From Muribaculaceae bacterium (GTDB lineage: Bacteria; Bacteroidota; Bacteroidia; Bacteroidales; Muribaculaceae), in NCBI GenBank assembly GCA_023667015.1, contig JAMPAX010000001.1, forward strand, positions 121,299-177,085: DNA of 55,787 nt, given 5' to 3'. Shown here piece by piece: positions 7,597-15,438 of the stretch. The position numbers were made by a program, and so were the translations under genes. Numbering within the stretch: position 1 is the stretch's first letter; each line of letters starts with the position of its first letter. The notes below the pieces were generated by a model. That model was not told where the DNA came from. It was given only the letters and a program-made list of their open reading frames with translations, and ran no database searches.

Positions 7597-8460
7597 ATGA
7601 AGAAAGCATTACTCTTCGCAGCTGCTCTTGCAGTAGCTTCAAGTGCGTATGCCGATTACTACATCATCGGCTCCAATGTAAATGGCCAGTCATGGGCTCT
7701 CTCACAGCCCGATGCCAAATTCGAAGCCATCGGTAATGGTCTTTACAAATGGGAAGGCCAAGTTTTAGGCACCGGCTTCAAGCTCAACGACGGCACATGG
7801 GATAACGACCAGATGAACTTTGGTAGCAACGGCTCTGAACTTGAGGCAGACACGGAATATTTCCTCGGAGTAGGTGGTTCCAGCGGTAACATCGTGCTCT
7901 ATGAAGCATCTGAAGTAATCAACCCCGTTGTCATCTTTGACGAGAACAACATAAGCATCAAAATAACCGGTGATTTCGGTGGCAAACAACTTTGGTATAT
8001 TGCCGGGTTGAACGGTGTATTTGCAGTAGACGAAGCAAATGGTACAGAGCTCAAACCCACAGATAAAGAGAACGTATTCAAGGCTGAAGGCGTAGAAGTA
8101 TCCGTAGAAGAAGGTGAGCTCAAGATTTCTACAACTGGATGGTCTAAAGAATATGGTACAAACGATCCCGAACTCGTTATTGACTCTGAGCATATGAACG
8201 TAGTACTCGAAGAAGTATTCGGCGAGGCAGGCAACATACCCTACGTACTAACCCCCGGTACATATTCCTTCACATTCGACCACAACTCTGACACACTTCT
8301 CATCGAATCTGAGAATGGCGGTAGCGGTGTCGCCGGAGTTGAGCTCGAAGAGGGTGAGGTAGGCTACTACACACTTCAGGGTGTACGCGTAGCTAACCCC
8401 CAGAAGGGTATCTTCGTGAAGGTTGTAGGCAAGAAAGCTAACAAAGTTGTTGTTGACTAA
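7597..8460 (+). CDS. Secreted protein with C-terminal sorting-like tail (287 aa)
   Basis: Signal peptide MKKALLFAAALAVASSAYA with cleavage before Asp20. The mature protein is acidic and rich in Gly, Asn, Tyr and Trp and seems all-beta: YYIIGSNVNGQSWALSQPDAKF and later LWYIAGLNGVF look like two copies of a small carbohydrate-binding or SusE/F-like fold, which is inference. The last ~35 residues, GYYTLQGVRVANPQKGIF then VKANKVVV-type strands, resemble the C-terminal domain tails seen on many secreted Bacteroidales proteins, related to type IX secretion sorting domains. It has a strong own promoter and a strong terminator, so it is a monocistronic, probably abundant product. Ligand unknown. Confidence 0.75.
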   Translation: MKKALLFAAALAVASSAYADYYIIGSNVNGQSWALSQPDAKFEAIGNGLYKWEGQVLGTGFKLNDGTWDNDQMNFGSNGSELEADTEYFLGVGGSSGNIVLYEASEVINPVVIFDENNISIKITGDFGGKQLWYIAGLNGVFAVDEANGTELKPTDKENVFKAEGVEVSVEEGELKISTTGWSKEYGTNDPELVIDSEHMNVVLEEVFGEAGNIPYVLTPGTYSFTFDHNSDTLLIESENGGSGVAGVELEEGEVGYYTLQGVRVANPQKGIFVKVVGKKANKVVVD

Positions 8461-8483
8461 ATCAACAAGCAATCTAAAAAAGT

Positions 8484-8512
8484 AAAGGCGCCGCGAAAGC
8501 GGTGCCTTTATT
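8484..8512 (+). terminator. Rho-independent terminator
   Basis: Eleven-bp stem (arms 8484-8494 and 8499-8509, one G-U pair) with a GAAA tetraloop, followed by a short T-rich run. It ends the secreted-protein transcript. Confidence 0.85.
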
Positions 8513-8534
8513 TATTGGGGAGGGAGGATTTTAT

Positions 8535-8570
8535 GGGAGGTTTGGGAGGTTGGAAAGGTTGGGGAGATTA
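8535..8570. repeat. Degenerate 9-nt tandem repeat
   Basis: Four 9-nt units: GGGAGGTTT, GGGAGGTTG, GAAAGGTTG, GGGAGATTA. They follow the terminator and the last unit contains the lepA stop codon (TTA on the plus strand). A similar 9-nt array lies after the tonB terminator at 45533. Confidence 0.6.
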
Positions 8571-10355
8571 GTCGAGTTTTAGGACTGCTAAGAAAGCCTT
8601 CTGAGGAACCTCCACGCTACCTATCTGTTTCATTCTCTTCTTACCGGCTTTCTGCTTCTCCAAGAGCTTGCGCTTACGGGAGATATCGCCGCCGTAGCAC
8701 TTCGCTGTCACATCCTTGCGGACAGCCTTGATAGTTTCGCGTGCTATAATCTTGGCTCCGATAGCTGCCTGGATAGCGATGTCGAACTGCTGTCGAGGTA
8801 TCAGCTCCTTAAGCTTCTCACACATCCTACGACCAAATCTCACAGCATTATCGGCATGAGTCAATGTTGACAAAGCATCGACACTTTCCCCATTCAGTAG
8901 GATATCAAGTTTGATAAGGTTTGAAGGGCGGAAATCATGCAGGTGGTAATCAAAGGATGCATATCCCTTGGATATTGATTTAAGCTTGTCGTAGAAATCG
9001 ATAACAATTTCCCCTAATGGCATATCAAAGGTAATCTCCATTCTATTGCCTGAGATATACTCCTGCTTGATGAGTTCACCACGCTTACCAAGACAAAGAG
9101 TCATGATTGGACCTATATAATCTGTCTGGGTGATAATCGTAGCTCGGATGTATGGTTCTTCAATATGATCAATAAGGGTAGCCTCCGGGAGACCTGAGGG
9201 GTTGTGGACCTCAGTGGTGTTACCTTTTTTATCAGTAACGAGATACGACACATTGGGAACAGTAGTGATCACCTCCATGCCGAACTCTCGACTCAAACGT
9301 TCTTGGACAATCTCCATATGGAGCAATCCAAGGAAACCGCAACGGAATCCAAAACCGAGAGCTGCGGAGCTTTCCGGCTGGAAAGTCAGAGAGGCATCGT
9401 TGAGTTGGAGCTTCTCGAGAGATGCGCGAAGGTTTTCAAAATCCTCAGCATCTATGGGATAAACACCTGCGAAGACCATTGGTTTTACCTCCTCAAACCC
9501 ATCTATAGCCTTTTCGCAAGGGTTCTTTACGTGGGTAATGGTGTCTCCGACACGTACCTCCTTGGAACTTTTAATGCCGGAAATGATATAACCCACGTTG
9601 CCGGCAGACATCTCTTTTTGTGGCACCATATCAAGCTTAAGGATTCCGACTTCATCGGCATCGTACTCCTTACCGGTGCTGACAAACTTCACCATGTCGC
9701 CGGGACGAATAGTGCCATTGACAATCTTATAGTAAGCGATAATACCACGAAATGGATTAAAGACGGAGTCAAAGATAAGAGCCTGAAGAGGAGCCGCAGG
9801 GTCACCCTGAGGAGCGGGTACACGTTCTACGATAGCACGAAGGACATCATCGACACCCATACCCGTTTTGCCGGAAGCTCGAATAATCTCCTCGCGTTTA
9901 CAACCGAGAAGATCTATAATCTGATCTTCCACCTCGTCCGGTTTGGCACTTTCAAGGTCACATTTATTAATAACCGGGATAATTTCCAGGTCATTATCAA
10001 TTGCCATATACAGGTTAGAGATTGTCTGAGCCTGAATACCTTGGGAGGCATCAACAATAAGGAGAGCACCCTCGCAGGCGGCGATAGAACGGGACACCTC
10101 ATAAGAAAAGTCCACATGTCCCGGGGTATCAATAAGATTTAGGACATAGTCAGTGCCATCGATATTATGGTTCATCTGGATAGCGTGGCTTTTGATAGTA
10201 ATGCCACGCTCGCGTTCAAGATCCATGTCGTCGAGTACCTGCGCTTCCATATCGCGGGCTGCGACAGTACCGGTACGCTCCAGCAGGCGGTCTGCTATAG
10301 TAGACTTACCATGGTCAATATGGGCGATGATACAGAAATTGCGTATATTTTTCAT
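8568..10355 (-). CDS. lepA: Elongation factor 4 (LepA), ribosome back-translocase GTPase
   Basis: 595 aa, the usual LepA length. The N-terminus [20 protein letters not shown] carries the P-loop; DTPGHVDF and NKCDLE are the G3 and G4 motifs. The C-terminal LepA-specific region is complete, ending [21 protein letters not shown]. LepA binds the ribosome and acts on elongation or initiation under stress; it is nearly universal. I place the start at 10355 (MKNIRNFC). The upstream frame to 10460 reads through the promoter and a dispersed GC-rich repeat and is not coding. The -7 box ends 6 nt before the ATG, so the mRNA should have essentially no leader. The 3' end overlaps a 9-nt tandem repeat. Confidence 0.97.
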   Translation of the reverse strand: MKNIRNFCIIAHIDHGKSTIADRLLERTGTVAARDMEAQVLDDMDLERERGITIKSHAIQMNHNIDGTDYVLNLIDTPGHVDFSYEVSRSIAACEGALLIVDASQGIQAQTISNLYMAIDNDLEIIPVINKCDLESAKPDEVEDQIIDLLGCKREEIIRASGKTGMGVDDVLRAIVERVPAPQGDPAAPLQALIFDSVFNPFRGIIAYYKIVNGTIRPGDMVKFVSTGKEYDADEVGILKLDMVPQKEMSAGNVGYIISGIKSSKEVRVGDTITHVKNPCEKAIDGFEEVKPMVFAGVYPIDAEDFENLRASLEKLQLNDASLTFQPESSAALGFGFRCGFLGLLHMEIVQERLSREFGMEVITTVPNVSYLVTDKKGNTTEVHNPSGLPEATLIDHIEEPYIRATIITQTDYIGPIMTLCLGKRGELIKQEYISGNRMEITFDMPLGEIVIDFYDKLKSISKGYASFDYHLHDFRPSNLIKLDILLNGESVDALSTLTHADNAVRFGRRMCEKLKELIPRQQFDIAIQAAIGAKIIARETIKAVRKDVTAKCYGGDISRKRKLLEKQKAGKKRMKQIGSVEVPQKAFLAVLKLD

Positions 10356-10361
10356 TGAGTG

Positions 10362-10392
10362 CAAAATTACAAAAATATCGTCAGAGCACAAA
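10362..10392 (-). promoter_or_regulatory. Promoter of lepA with ultra-short leader
   Basis: Minus strand: TTTG (10389-10392), 19 nt, TAATTTTG (10362-10369). Only 6 nt separate the -7 box from the lepA ATG at 10355. Confidence 0.8.
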
Positions 10393-10398
10393 ATTAAT

Positions 10399-10614
10399 GG
10401 TGCAGGCTCAGCTCCGGAGCCTCTCCCCTGCCCTCTCGGTAGGGGGAGGTGGACAGACACGAATTTGTACTTTTGTTTTTCATGGTTGTATTTGACAATT
10501 ATTCGATGGCCTCTGATTATATAATACTACAATCATCATTATCGGGATGCACCCTGAAGCATCCGTTTTCCATCGGTATCATAGCTCCGGAGGACGGATG
10601 CACCGTGATGAATC
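10399..10614. repeat. Cluster of short dispersed repeats in a 490-nt gap
   Basis: The gap between lepA and the 10850 gene holds several GC-rich repeat-like pieces: a palindrome around AGCTCCGGAGC (10410-10420), a hairpin CTCCCC/GGGGAG (about 10422-10449), two GGATGCACC units (10543-10565 and 10595-10614) and a second AGCTCCGGAG (10583-10592). The GGATGCACC/GGACGCACC motif recurs at 37824. I see no convincing gene here, and the remaining 10615-10849 is AT-rich DNA without a clear consensus promoter. Confidence 0.5.
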
Positions 10615-10849
10615 TATGCAGGTCAACGAATTAACGATAGTATAGTAGACTCATCTGTTTTTTGGGGGTAATTCTTAAAAAAATTTAAAATTGGGACATT
10701 GGATTAAACGTTTGAATGAATTGGGTTGTCAATATAGCAGACAAACGAAAAAGAATTTTTTAAACTAAAATAATATTAACCACACCGCGTCTCGGCAGGG
10801 AAACATAACAGCGACCAGCTAAAGACGCTTATAAAAAACTAAAAAGCCA

Positions 10850-11476
10850 ATGAAAAAAACACTGATGACACTCGCACTTGCAATGGGACTTGGAGTCGCC
10901 GTAAGCAGTGCACAGACACCTGAAGCAGCTCCCGAGCAGGGATGTCCCGTTAACCCCTGTGGATGCATACCCGCCCCTCCTCCCTGCGGACTTACCCCCG
11001 ACAGTATCGCTGAATGCACTCCGGTTCCCGGATGTTTCCAACCCGGACCTGCCAGCAAGAAGGTGAAAAAAGGAGACTGCAAAGGTCATAAGAAAGGTCA
11101 TAAGAAAGGAGACAAGAAAAGCCACAAGAAAGGGATGCGTCCCGGAGCACCCGGAGCGTTAGCTACAGACTCACAGGCATTCAAGGGTATAGAGCTGACT
11201 CCTGCCCAGCAGGCCGAAATCAACTCCCTCGGAGAGGATCGGGCTACAGACAACAAGAAGATAGCTCAAGAAATTCAGAAGAAACGTCAGAAAATGACTG
11301 AGAAGTACAATAAGAAACTTCAAAAGATACTGACACCCGAGCAGTATGCACAGTACCTTGAGAACGCAAAGAAAGTGCGTCGTGGAGGAGTACGCCGTGC
11401 GGCTCCCGGCAATCATCCCGACGGAGTAGTAGGTCCGATAGTTCGCGGACCTGAGCCTAAGATAATGACCGACTGA
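10850..11476 (+). CDS. Secreted Cys- and Lys/His-rich protein with Spy/CpxP-like helices
   Basis: 208 aa. Signal peptide MKKTLMTLALAMGLGVAVSSA, cleavage before Gln-Thr. The mature N-terminus has six Cys in a Pro/Gly-rich stretch (QGCPVNPCGCIPAPPPCG, then ECTPVPGCF). Next comes a short repeat of KKG units with Asp, Ser and His (about residues 70-95: GHKKGHKKGDKKSHKKG). The C-terminal half is helical and charged, with the phrases LTPAQQAEINSLGED and LTPEQYAQYLENAKK, the layout of Spy/CpxP-type periplasmic chaperones with LTxxQ motifs. Cys plus His suggests metal binding, which is inference. The 3' end overlaps the convergent AmpG-like gene by 20 bases. No close family recognised. Confidence 0.7.
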   Translation: MKKTLMTLALAMGLGVAVSSAQTPEAAPEQGCPVNPCGCIPAPPPCGLTPDSIAECTPVPGCFQPGPASKKVKKGDCKGHKKGHKKGDKKSHKKGMRPGAPGALATDSQAFKGIELTPAQQAEINSLGEDRATDNKKIAQEIQKKRQKMTEKYNKKLQKILTPEQYAQYLENAKKVRRGGVRRAAPGNHPDGVVGPIVRGPEPKIMTD

Positions 11477-12755
11477 CCATTCTGCAGGATAAAAAAGTAG
11501 CCAACGAACAGGCTACGACAACCCAGAAGAAATTGATGTAACCCTGAGGGGTATCAACCCCGAAGATATGAACGTTGCCCAGGATTCGCCACAACCACCC
11601 GGCGATCATCCCGGGCAACATCATTCCTGCAGCCATGAAAGCCGTACAAAAGGCATAATGGCTTGTAGAAAACTTACCTTGGCAAAAATACATCATATAC
11701 ATCATAAAAGCAGTAAAGCCGAAGCCATAGCCAAACTGTTCTACGCCAATGGCCGTAGCGATAAGCCAGAAATTTTCCGGAAGCCACATTGCCAACAAGC
11801 AATAGAATATGCAGGGAAGAGTGAGGCTAATCGCCATGGGCCATAACCATTTTTTAAGTCCACCTTCAGAGATAAACAATCCGCCAACAATTCCTCCGGC
11901 AAGGAGAGCGATGACGCCAACCGTGCCATTGGCAAAACCGACCTGCTCCATATTAAGAGCCAGTCCACCCTCAGAATGCGGGGCAAGAAGAAACGGTTGC
12001 ACAAGCTTTATGCACAGAGCTTCCGGAAGGCGGTATAGCAAAAGGAACAGTATAGCAGTCCAGACATGAGGACGCTGAAAAAAGGTTACAAATGTTTGTC
12101 CAAACTCATTAAATATCTCACTACGGGAAAGCGACATAGACGGACGATCATCACCGGGTTTGGGCATAAACCGACTATGCCATAAAGCTATAGCAAAAAA
12201 CGTTATAGAAAGTATAGCAAACCCACATTGCCATGATGAGGGAATGCTATAGCCATACCGCTCCTGAAGTATACCAATCAGAACAACCAATCCTCCTTGT
12301 CCTAAGACGCTGGCAATGCGATAGCAAGTAGAGCGTAGCCCCACATAAGCGGCCTGGCGTTCCTTGTTGAGAGCAAGGATATAGAAGCCATCAGCAGCAA
12401 TATCGTGGGTAGCTGAGGCGAAAGCCATCACCCAAAACAGACAAAGAGTGGCCGTAAAGAAGAAACTTTGAGAGAGAACGAGAACTACTCCGGCCATACA
12501 TATGGCAATAAGAAATTGCATAGCAATCGACCAGATTCGCTTAGTAGAAAATAGATCTACAAAGGGACTCCAAAAGGGTTTTACAACCCAAGGAAGATAA
12601 AGCATACCGGTATAGAGAGCCATCTTCTCATTACTTATACCCATCTGGACATAAAGCAACACCGTCAGTACATTTACAGCAAAATAAGGTAAGCCCTCTG
12701 CAATATATAGAGTTGGAATCCAAGCCCATGGTTCATTCTTTGATGAATTTGTCAT
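11457..12755 (-). CDS. AmpG-like MFS permease (possible muropeptide importer)
   Basis: 432-aa inner-membrane protein with about twelve hydrophobic segments. The N-terminus EPWAWIPTLYIAEGLPYFAVNVL and LYLPWVVKPFWSPFVDLFSTKR are typical of the AmpG/PAT branch of the MFS, which in other bacteria carries anhydro-muropeptides from periplasm to cytoplasm for wall recycling. Substrate here is inferred from family and from context: a SpoIID-like protein lies 17 nt upstream, and an amidase-like gene and MurU/AmgK homologues occur in the window. No ampC or ampR-like gene is present. The stop region overlaps the end of the convergent 10850 gene by 20 nt, so no separate terminator is possible between them. 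Confidence 0.8.
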   Translation of the reverse strand: MTNSSKNEPWAWIPTLYIAEGLPYFAVNVLTVLLYVQMGISNEKMALYTGMLYLPWVVKPFWSPFVDLFSTKRIWSIAMQFLIAICMAGVVLVLSQSFFFTATLCLFWVMAFASATHDIAADGFYILALNKERQAAYVGLRSTCYRIASVLGQGGLVVLIGILQERYGYSIPSSWQCGFAILSITFFAIALWHSRFMPKPGDDRPSMSLSRSEIFNEFGQTFVTFFQRPHVWTAILFLLLYRLPEALCIKLVQPFLLAPHSEGGLALNMEQVGFANGTVGVIALLAGGIVGGLFISEGGLKKWLWPMAISLTLPCIFYCLLAMWLPENFWLIATAIGVEQFGYGFGFTAFMMYMMYFCQGKFSTSHYAFCTAFMAAGMMLPGMIAGWLWRILGNVHIFGVDTPQGYINFFWVVVACSLATFLSCRMVSRSLS

Positions 12756-12772
12756 ATCGATAGCTTTATAAA

Positions 12773-13930
12773 TCAGTAAAGTTTAAATGGTATCGTTCCG
12801 GGATAATAAAAAGATAAAATATCATTGCAAGAATAACCTTCTGCCGCCATACGAGCAGCACCAATCTGGCAAAGTCCGACACCATGGCCCCATCCCTTAC
12901 CCTCCAGCAAGAGCATCTCGTCGCGTATAGTTAACGAGAAAGCTGAAGACATCAGACAATTGTCAGCGAGGAGACGACGGATAGCAAGCTCCTTACCTAT
13001 AATGACAGACATCCTCGAGCCCCGAAATTCCAACAGTATAATTCTTCCTGAAGATCCTTTCTCTACGACTCTGATATCTGAAATATTACCCGTATCGCAC
13101 CCATATGTACTCAGGATTCTCAATCTCACATCTTCCAGAGATATCTTTCGGTGCCATGTGTTCCACACATCATTGCAATTTCGGGTATCTAAATCATAAG
13201 ACTTCAAAATTCGATGAAGAAGAGAAAGACGGAGTGTCGGTTCGACGCTGGAGAGGTTGCACCACTTATCAGGCACAGACCTCAAGTACTCAGGGTCAAC
13301 ATTTTGCCAACAAGATGAAAACCGTTCGGTATGGCCGCCACAAGACTTATAGAACCTGCAATCGGCAATACCGCCGCCGTTAGGGTCAGTCAAAACTATG
13401 CCACGAGTAGAGCGAATGGCATTAAGAGTCGCTTGGGGAGTAGACTGACGCCCCTGATATCTCTGGCAATGGTCATCGCCACATACATCGAAGGGATCAT
13501 CATGATGGTCAGCCTCATCCTCCCATGTGATAAAAATTTGTCCGTCCCGGCCTTGAATATCCTTATAGAGGGCGCCCTTGATCTTACCATCGTTGTTAGC
13601 CTTAACAAACTCGCGTCCGGACAATCTTCGCATTACCCAACTGCGGGAAATAATAGCATGGGCCTTAAGAAACTCCTTGGGAGCAAGAGGATTCATCTCA
13701 CTCGCTGCCACACACAGCAGATAAGATTCAACCGACAGAGTATTAACGACAAAATTTCGATTGGAAAGAACGCTTACCTCCTCTGGCAGCACGACTTCTA
13801 ATTTCCTCTGCCAGTGAAAACCTTTTCCGATCAGCAGATTCGATAATCGCCATTCATCGCCGTCACGCCGTAATCGCGGCGGACCATCTGTGTGCAGACC
13901 AACTCTGATAACAGGTTCTTGTTCATTCAT
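12773..13930 (-). CDS. SpoIID/LytB-domain protein
   Basis: 385 aa. Contains the SpoIID/LytB domain: NTLSVESYLLCVAASEMNPL, then a KAHAIISRSWVMR helix, FYKSCGGHTERFSSCW with paired Cys, and at the C-terminus GKGWGHGVGLCQIGAARMA followed by ILSFYYPGT. In spore formers SpoIID is a lytic transglycosylase acting on denuded glycan; in non-spore-forming Bacteroidales the domain is common but its role is not settled. No signal peptide is evident from this start (MNEQEPVIRVGLHTDG), which is odd for a wall enzyme and suggests either a cytoplasmic role or non-classical export. The gene sits between a thioesterase and the AmpG-like permease, spacing 33 and 17 nt. Confidence 0.85.
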   Translation of the reverse strand: MNEQEPVIRVGLHTDGPPRLRRDGDEWRLSNLLIGKGFHWQRKLEVVLPEEVSVLSNRNFVVNTLSVESYLLCVAASEMNPLAPKEFLKAHAIISRSWVMRRLSGREFVKANNDGKIKGALYKDIQGRDGQIFITWEDEADHHDDPFDVCGDDHCQRYQGRQSTPQATLNAIRSTRGIVLTDPNGGGIADCRFYKSCGGHTERFSSCWQNVDPEYLRSVPDKWCNLSSVEPTLRLSLLHRILKSYDLDTRNCNDVWNTWHRKISLEDVRLRILSTYGCDTGNISDIRVVEKGSSGRIILLEFRGSRMSVIIGKELAIRRLLADNCLMSSAFSLTIRDEMLLLEGKGWGHGVGLCQIGAARMAAEGYSCNDILSFYYPGTIPFKLY

Positions 13931-13963
13931 AAATAGCGGGGCTTAAAAGTCTATTTCTTAGAA

Positions 13964-14716
13964 TCAACCAATTGGAGAAAAAGCCAGACGAGCATAAAGA
14001 ATCTGAAGCTGATCGGGACCCTCGATATAGAAGGAATATAGACAATCTCTCTGATGGCGGTTGATTGTGACCTCAGTGTCGTATGCAGCCTCATGAAGGA
14101 AAGAAAGCTCCAAACGAAGCAGCGACATCTTATCGTAGAGACTCAGAGGCAACTGATTGAGCAGCAGTTGCACATACCGGACGGTATTGACATGTCGATA
14201 GGAGTCTAAGTCACAATATTTAAACGTATGATACGTAGCAGGGGCTGTAGGTTGTAGTCCCCCCTCACCAATTTTCTCATGTTTAGCCTGCTTTGGAATA
14301 GGGCATGGTCGGTCACTGATAAGCTCCGGAGGGAACAACAGCGCCGACAGACCCGCATTGGCATGATTTCTCGTATTGAGAATCATCCAGATACTCCGAG
14401 CATAACCAATAGTCCTTCCCTCAGCATCAGTAATCATAAAACAACGAAGTGAGAAATGACGGTTCCAACCCTCTACCCAAGTAGTAATGGAATAAGAAGA
14501 ATTGACAGTCGGAAAAGACTCCATGTCGATAGTAAGACGCGAGAGAACCCACCCCGTATCCGGATCAGGCATATTAGGATTCCCAATGCCGAGGGAATTG
14601 GCATGAGCAGTAGCAATGTCTATCAACTTTGCGGTTAGTTGAGGTACGGAAAGGAGATGCTGCGCATTGGCCTCGCCTGCACTGACAAAGAAAGACTTCG
14701 TGAACTCTTTGACCAC
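13964..14716 (-). CDS. Acyl-ACP thioesterase (FatA/FatB-like)
   Basis: 250 aa, double hot-dog fold. It releases free fatty acid from acyl-ACP and so sets chain length in lipid synthesis. Recognisable pieces: an N-terminal FVSAGEANAQHLLSVPQLTAKLIDIATAHA helix region with LGIG following, TWVEGWNRHFSLRCF, and in the second hot dog YCDLDSYRHVNTVRYVQLLL, which contains the Asn and His of the family's D-x-N/S-x-H-V-N-x-x-x-Y motif (here DSYRHVN). Length matches bacterial members. It is probably co-transcribed with the SpoIID-like and AmpG-like genes downstream; an AT-rich 52-nt gap precedes it. Confidence 0.88.
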   Translation of the reverse strand: MVKEFTKSFFVSAGEANAQHLLSVPQLTAKLIDIATAHANSLGIGNPNMPDPDTGWVLSRLTIDMESFPTVNSSYSITTWVEGWNRHFSLRCFMITDAEGRTIGYARSIWMILNTRNHANAGLSALLFPPELISDRPCPIPKQAKHEKIGEGGLQPTAPATYHTFKYCDLDSYRHVNTVRYVQLLLNQLPLSLYDKMSLLRLELSFLHEAAYDTEVTINRHQRDCLYSFYIEGPDQLQILYARLAFSPIG

Positions 14717-14768
14717 AAGTAGTTTATAATTTAAAATTTATAAATTAAAATAAACATATATATAGAAA

Positions 14769-15425
14769 TCAAAAAGGATCATCTATATACTTTAGAATTT
14801 CGGAGGGCTTGCTGACCACATGGTCAGCGCAAGCTTTTCTCAATTCACTGACTGGACGAAAACCCCAAGTTACTCCAATAGACTCTACGCATGCACGACG
14901 AGCAGTTTCAATATCGACAGCAGAGTCTCCACAATGCATCACATCTCTCTTGGGAGTAGGGCATAAATTCAGTATAGAAAAAATCACAGAGGGATCCGGC
15001 TTGATAGGTCTGTTGGGTATTTGTCCCATCACAGCCCTAAAGGGAATGTCCGGAAAGAAATGTTGTATAATTTTCTCAGCGGCAGACTGGTACTTATTAG
15101 TTGCCACAGCTACGGCTATACCCCGGGAGGTCAAATCACGGAGCAGTTCCGGGATACCATCATAGGGGGTGGTATGGTCAGTACAATGCTGGTCGTAGTG
15201 TTCGCGGAAGAGGCGTAGAAGTTCATTGACAGTCTCGGGGTTAGCATCGGGTTGGGCTCGTTCTATAAGCTTTCTGACTCCATTGCCCACCATATAATTA
15301 TAAGCCAAAAGAGGATGGTCAGCAAATCCCATCGAGGTCAAGGCATAGTTGCAAGAAGCGCCAAGGTCAGCAATAGTGTTGAGCAATGTACCATCAAGGT
15401 CGAAAACTACTAATTTTTTACTCAT
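14769..15425 (-). CDS. HAD-family phosphatase, phosphoglycolate phosphatase type
   Basis: 218 aa. Begins KKLVVFDLDGTLLNTIADL with the DxDGT nucleophile motif; motif II is VAVATNK, and CGDSAVDIETARRA near the C-terminus holds the acidic Mg2+ site (motif IV). The small helical cap after motif I is of the Gph/PGP type, so the likely activity is hydrolysis of 2-phosphoglycolate or a similar small phosphate ester; substrate cannot be fixed from sequence. It starts 13 nt after the TamL-like gene, so the two share a transcript. Confidence 0.85.
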   Translation of the reverse strand: MSKKLVVFDLDGTLLNTIADLGASCNYALTSMGFADHPLLAYNYMVGNGVRKLIERAQPDANPETVNELLRLFREHYDQHCTDHTTPYDGIPELLRDLTSRGIAVAVATNKYQSAAEKIIQHFFPDIPFRAVMGQIPNRPIKPDPSVIFSILNLCPTPKRDVMHCGDSAVDIETARRACVESIGVTWGFRPVSELRKACADHVVSKPSEILKYIDDPF

Positions 15426-15438
15426 AGTCAGATAAGTG

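Noticed and set aside
9204..10142. 312-aa plus-strand frame opposite lepA
   Set aside because: Antisense to conserved lepA codons; no signature.
10356..10460. 35-residue N-terminal extension of LepA
   Set aside because: It runs through the promoter and a dispersed repeat.
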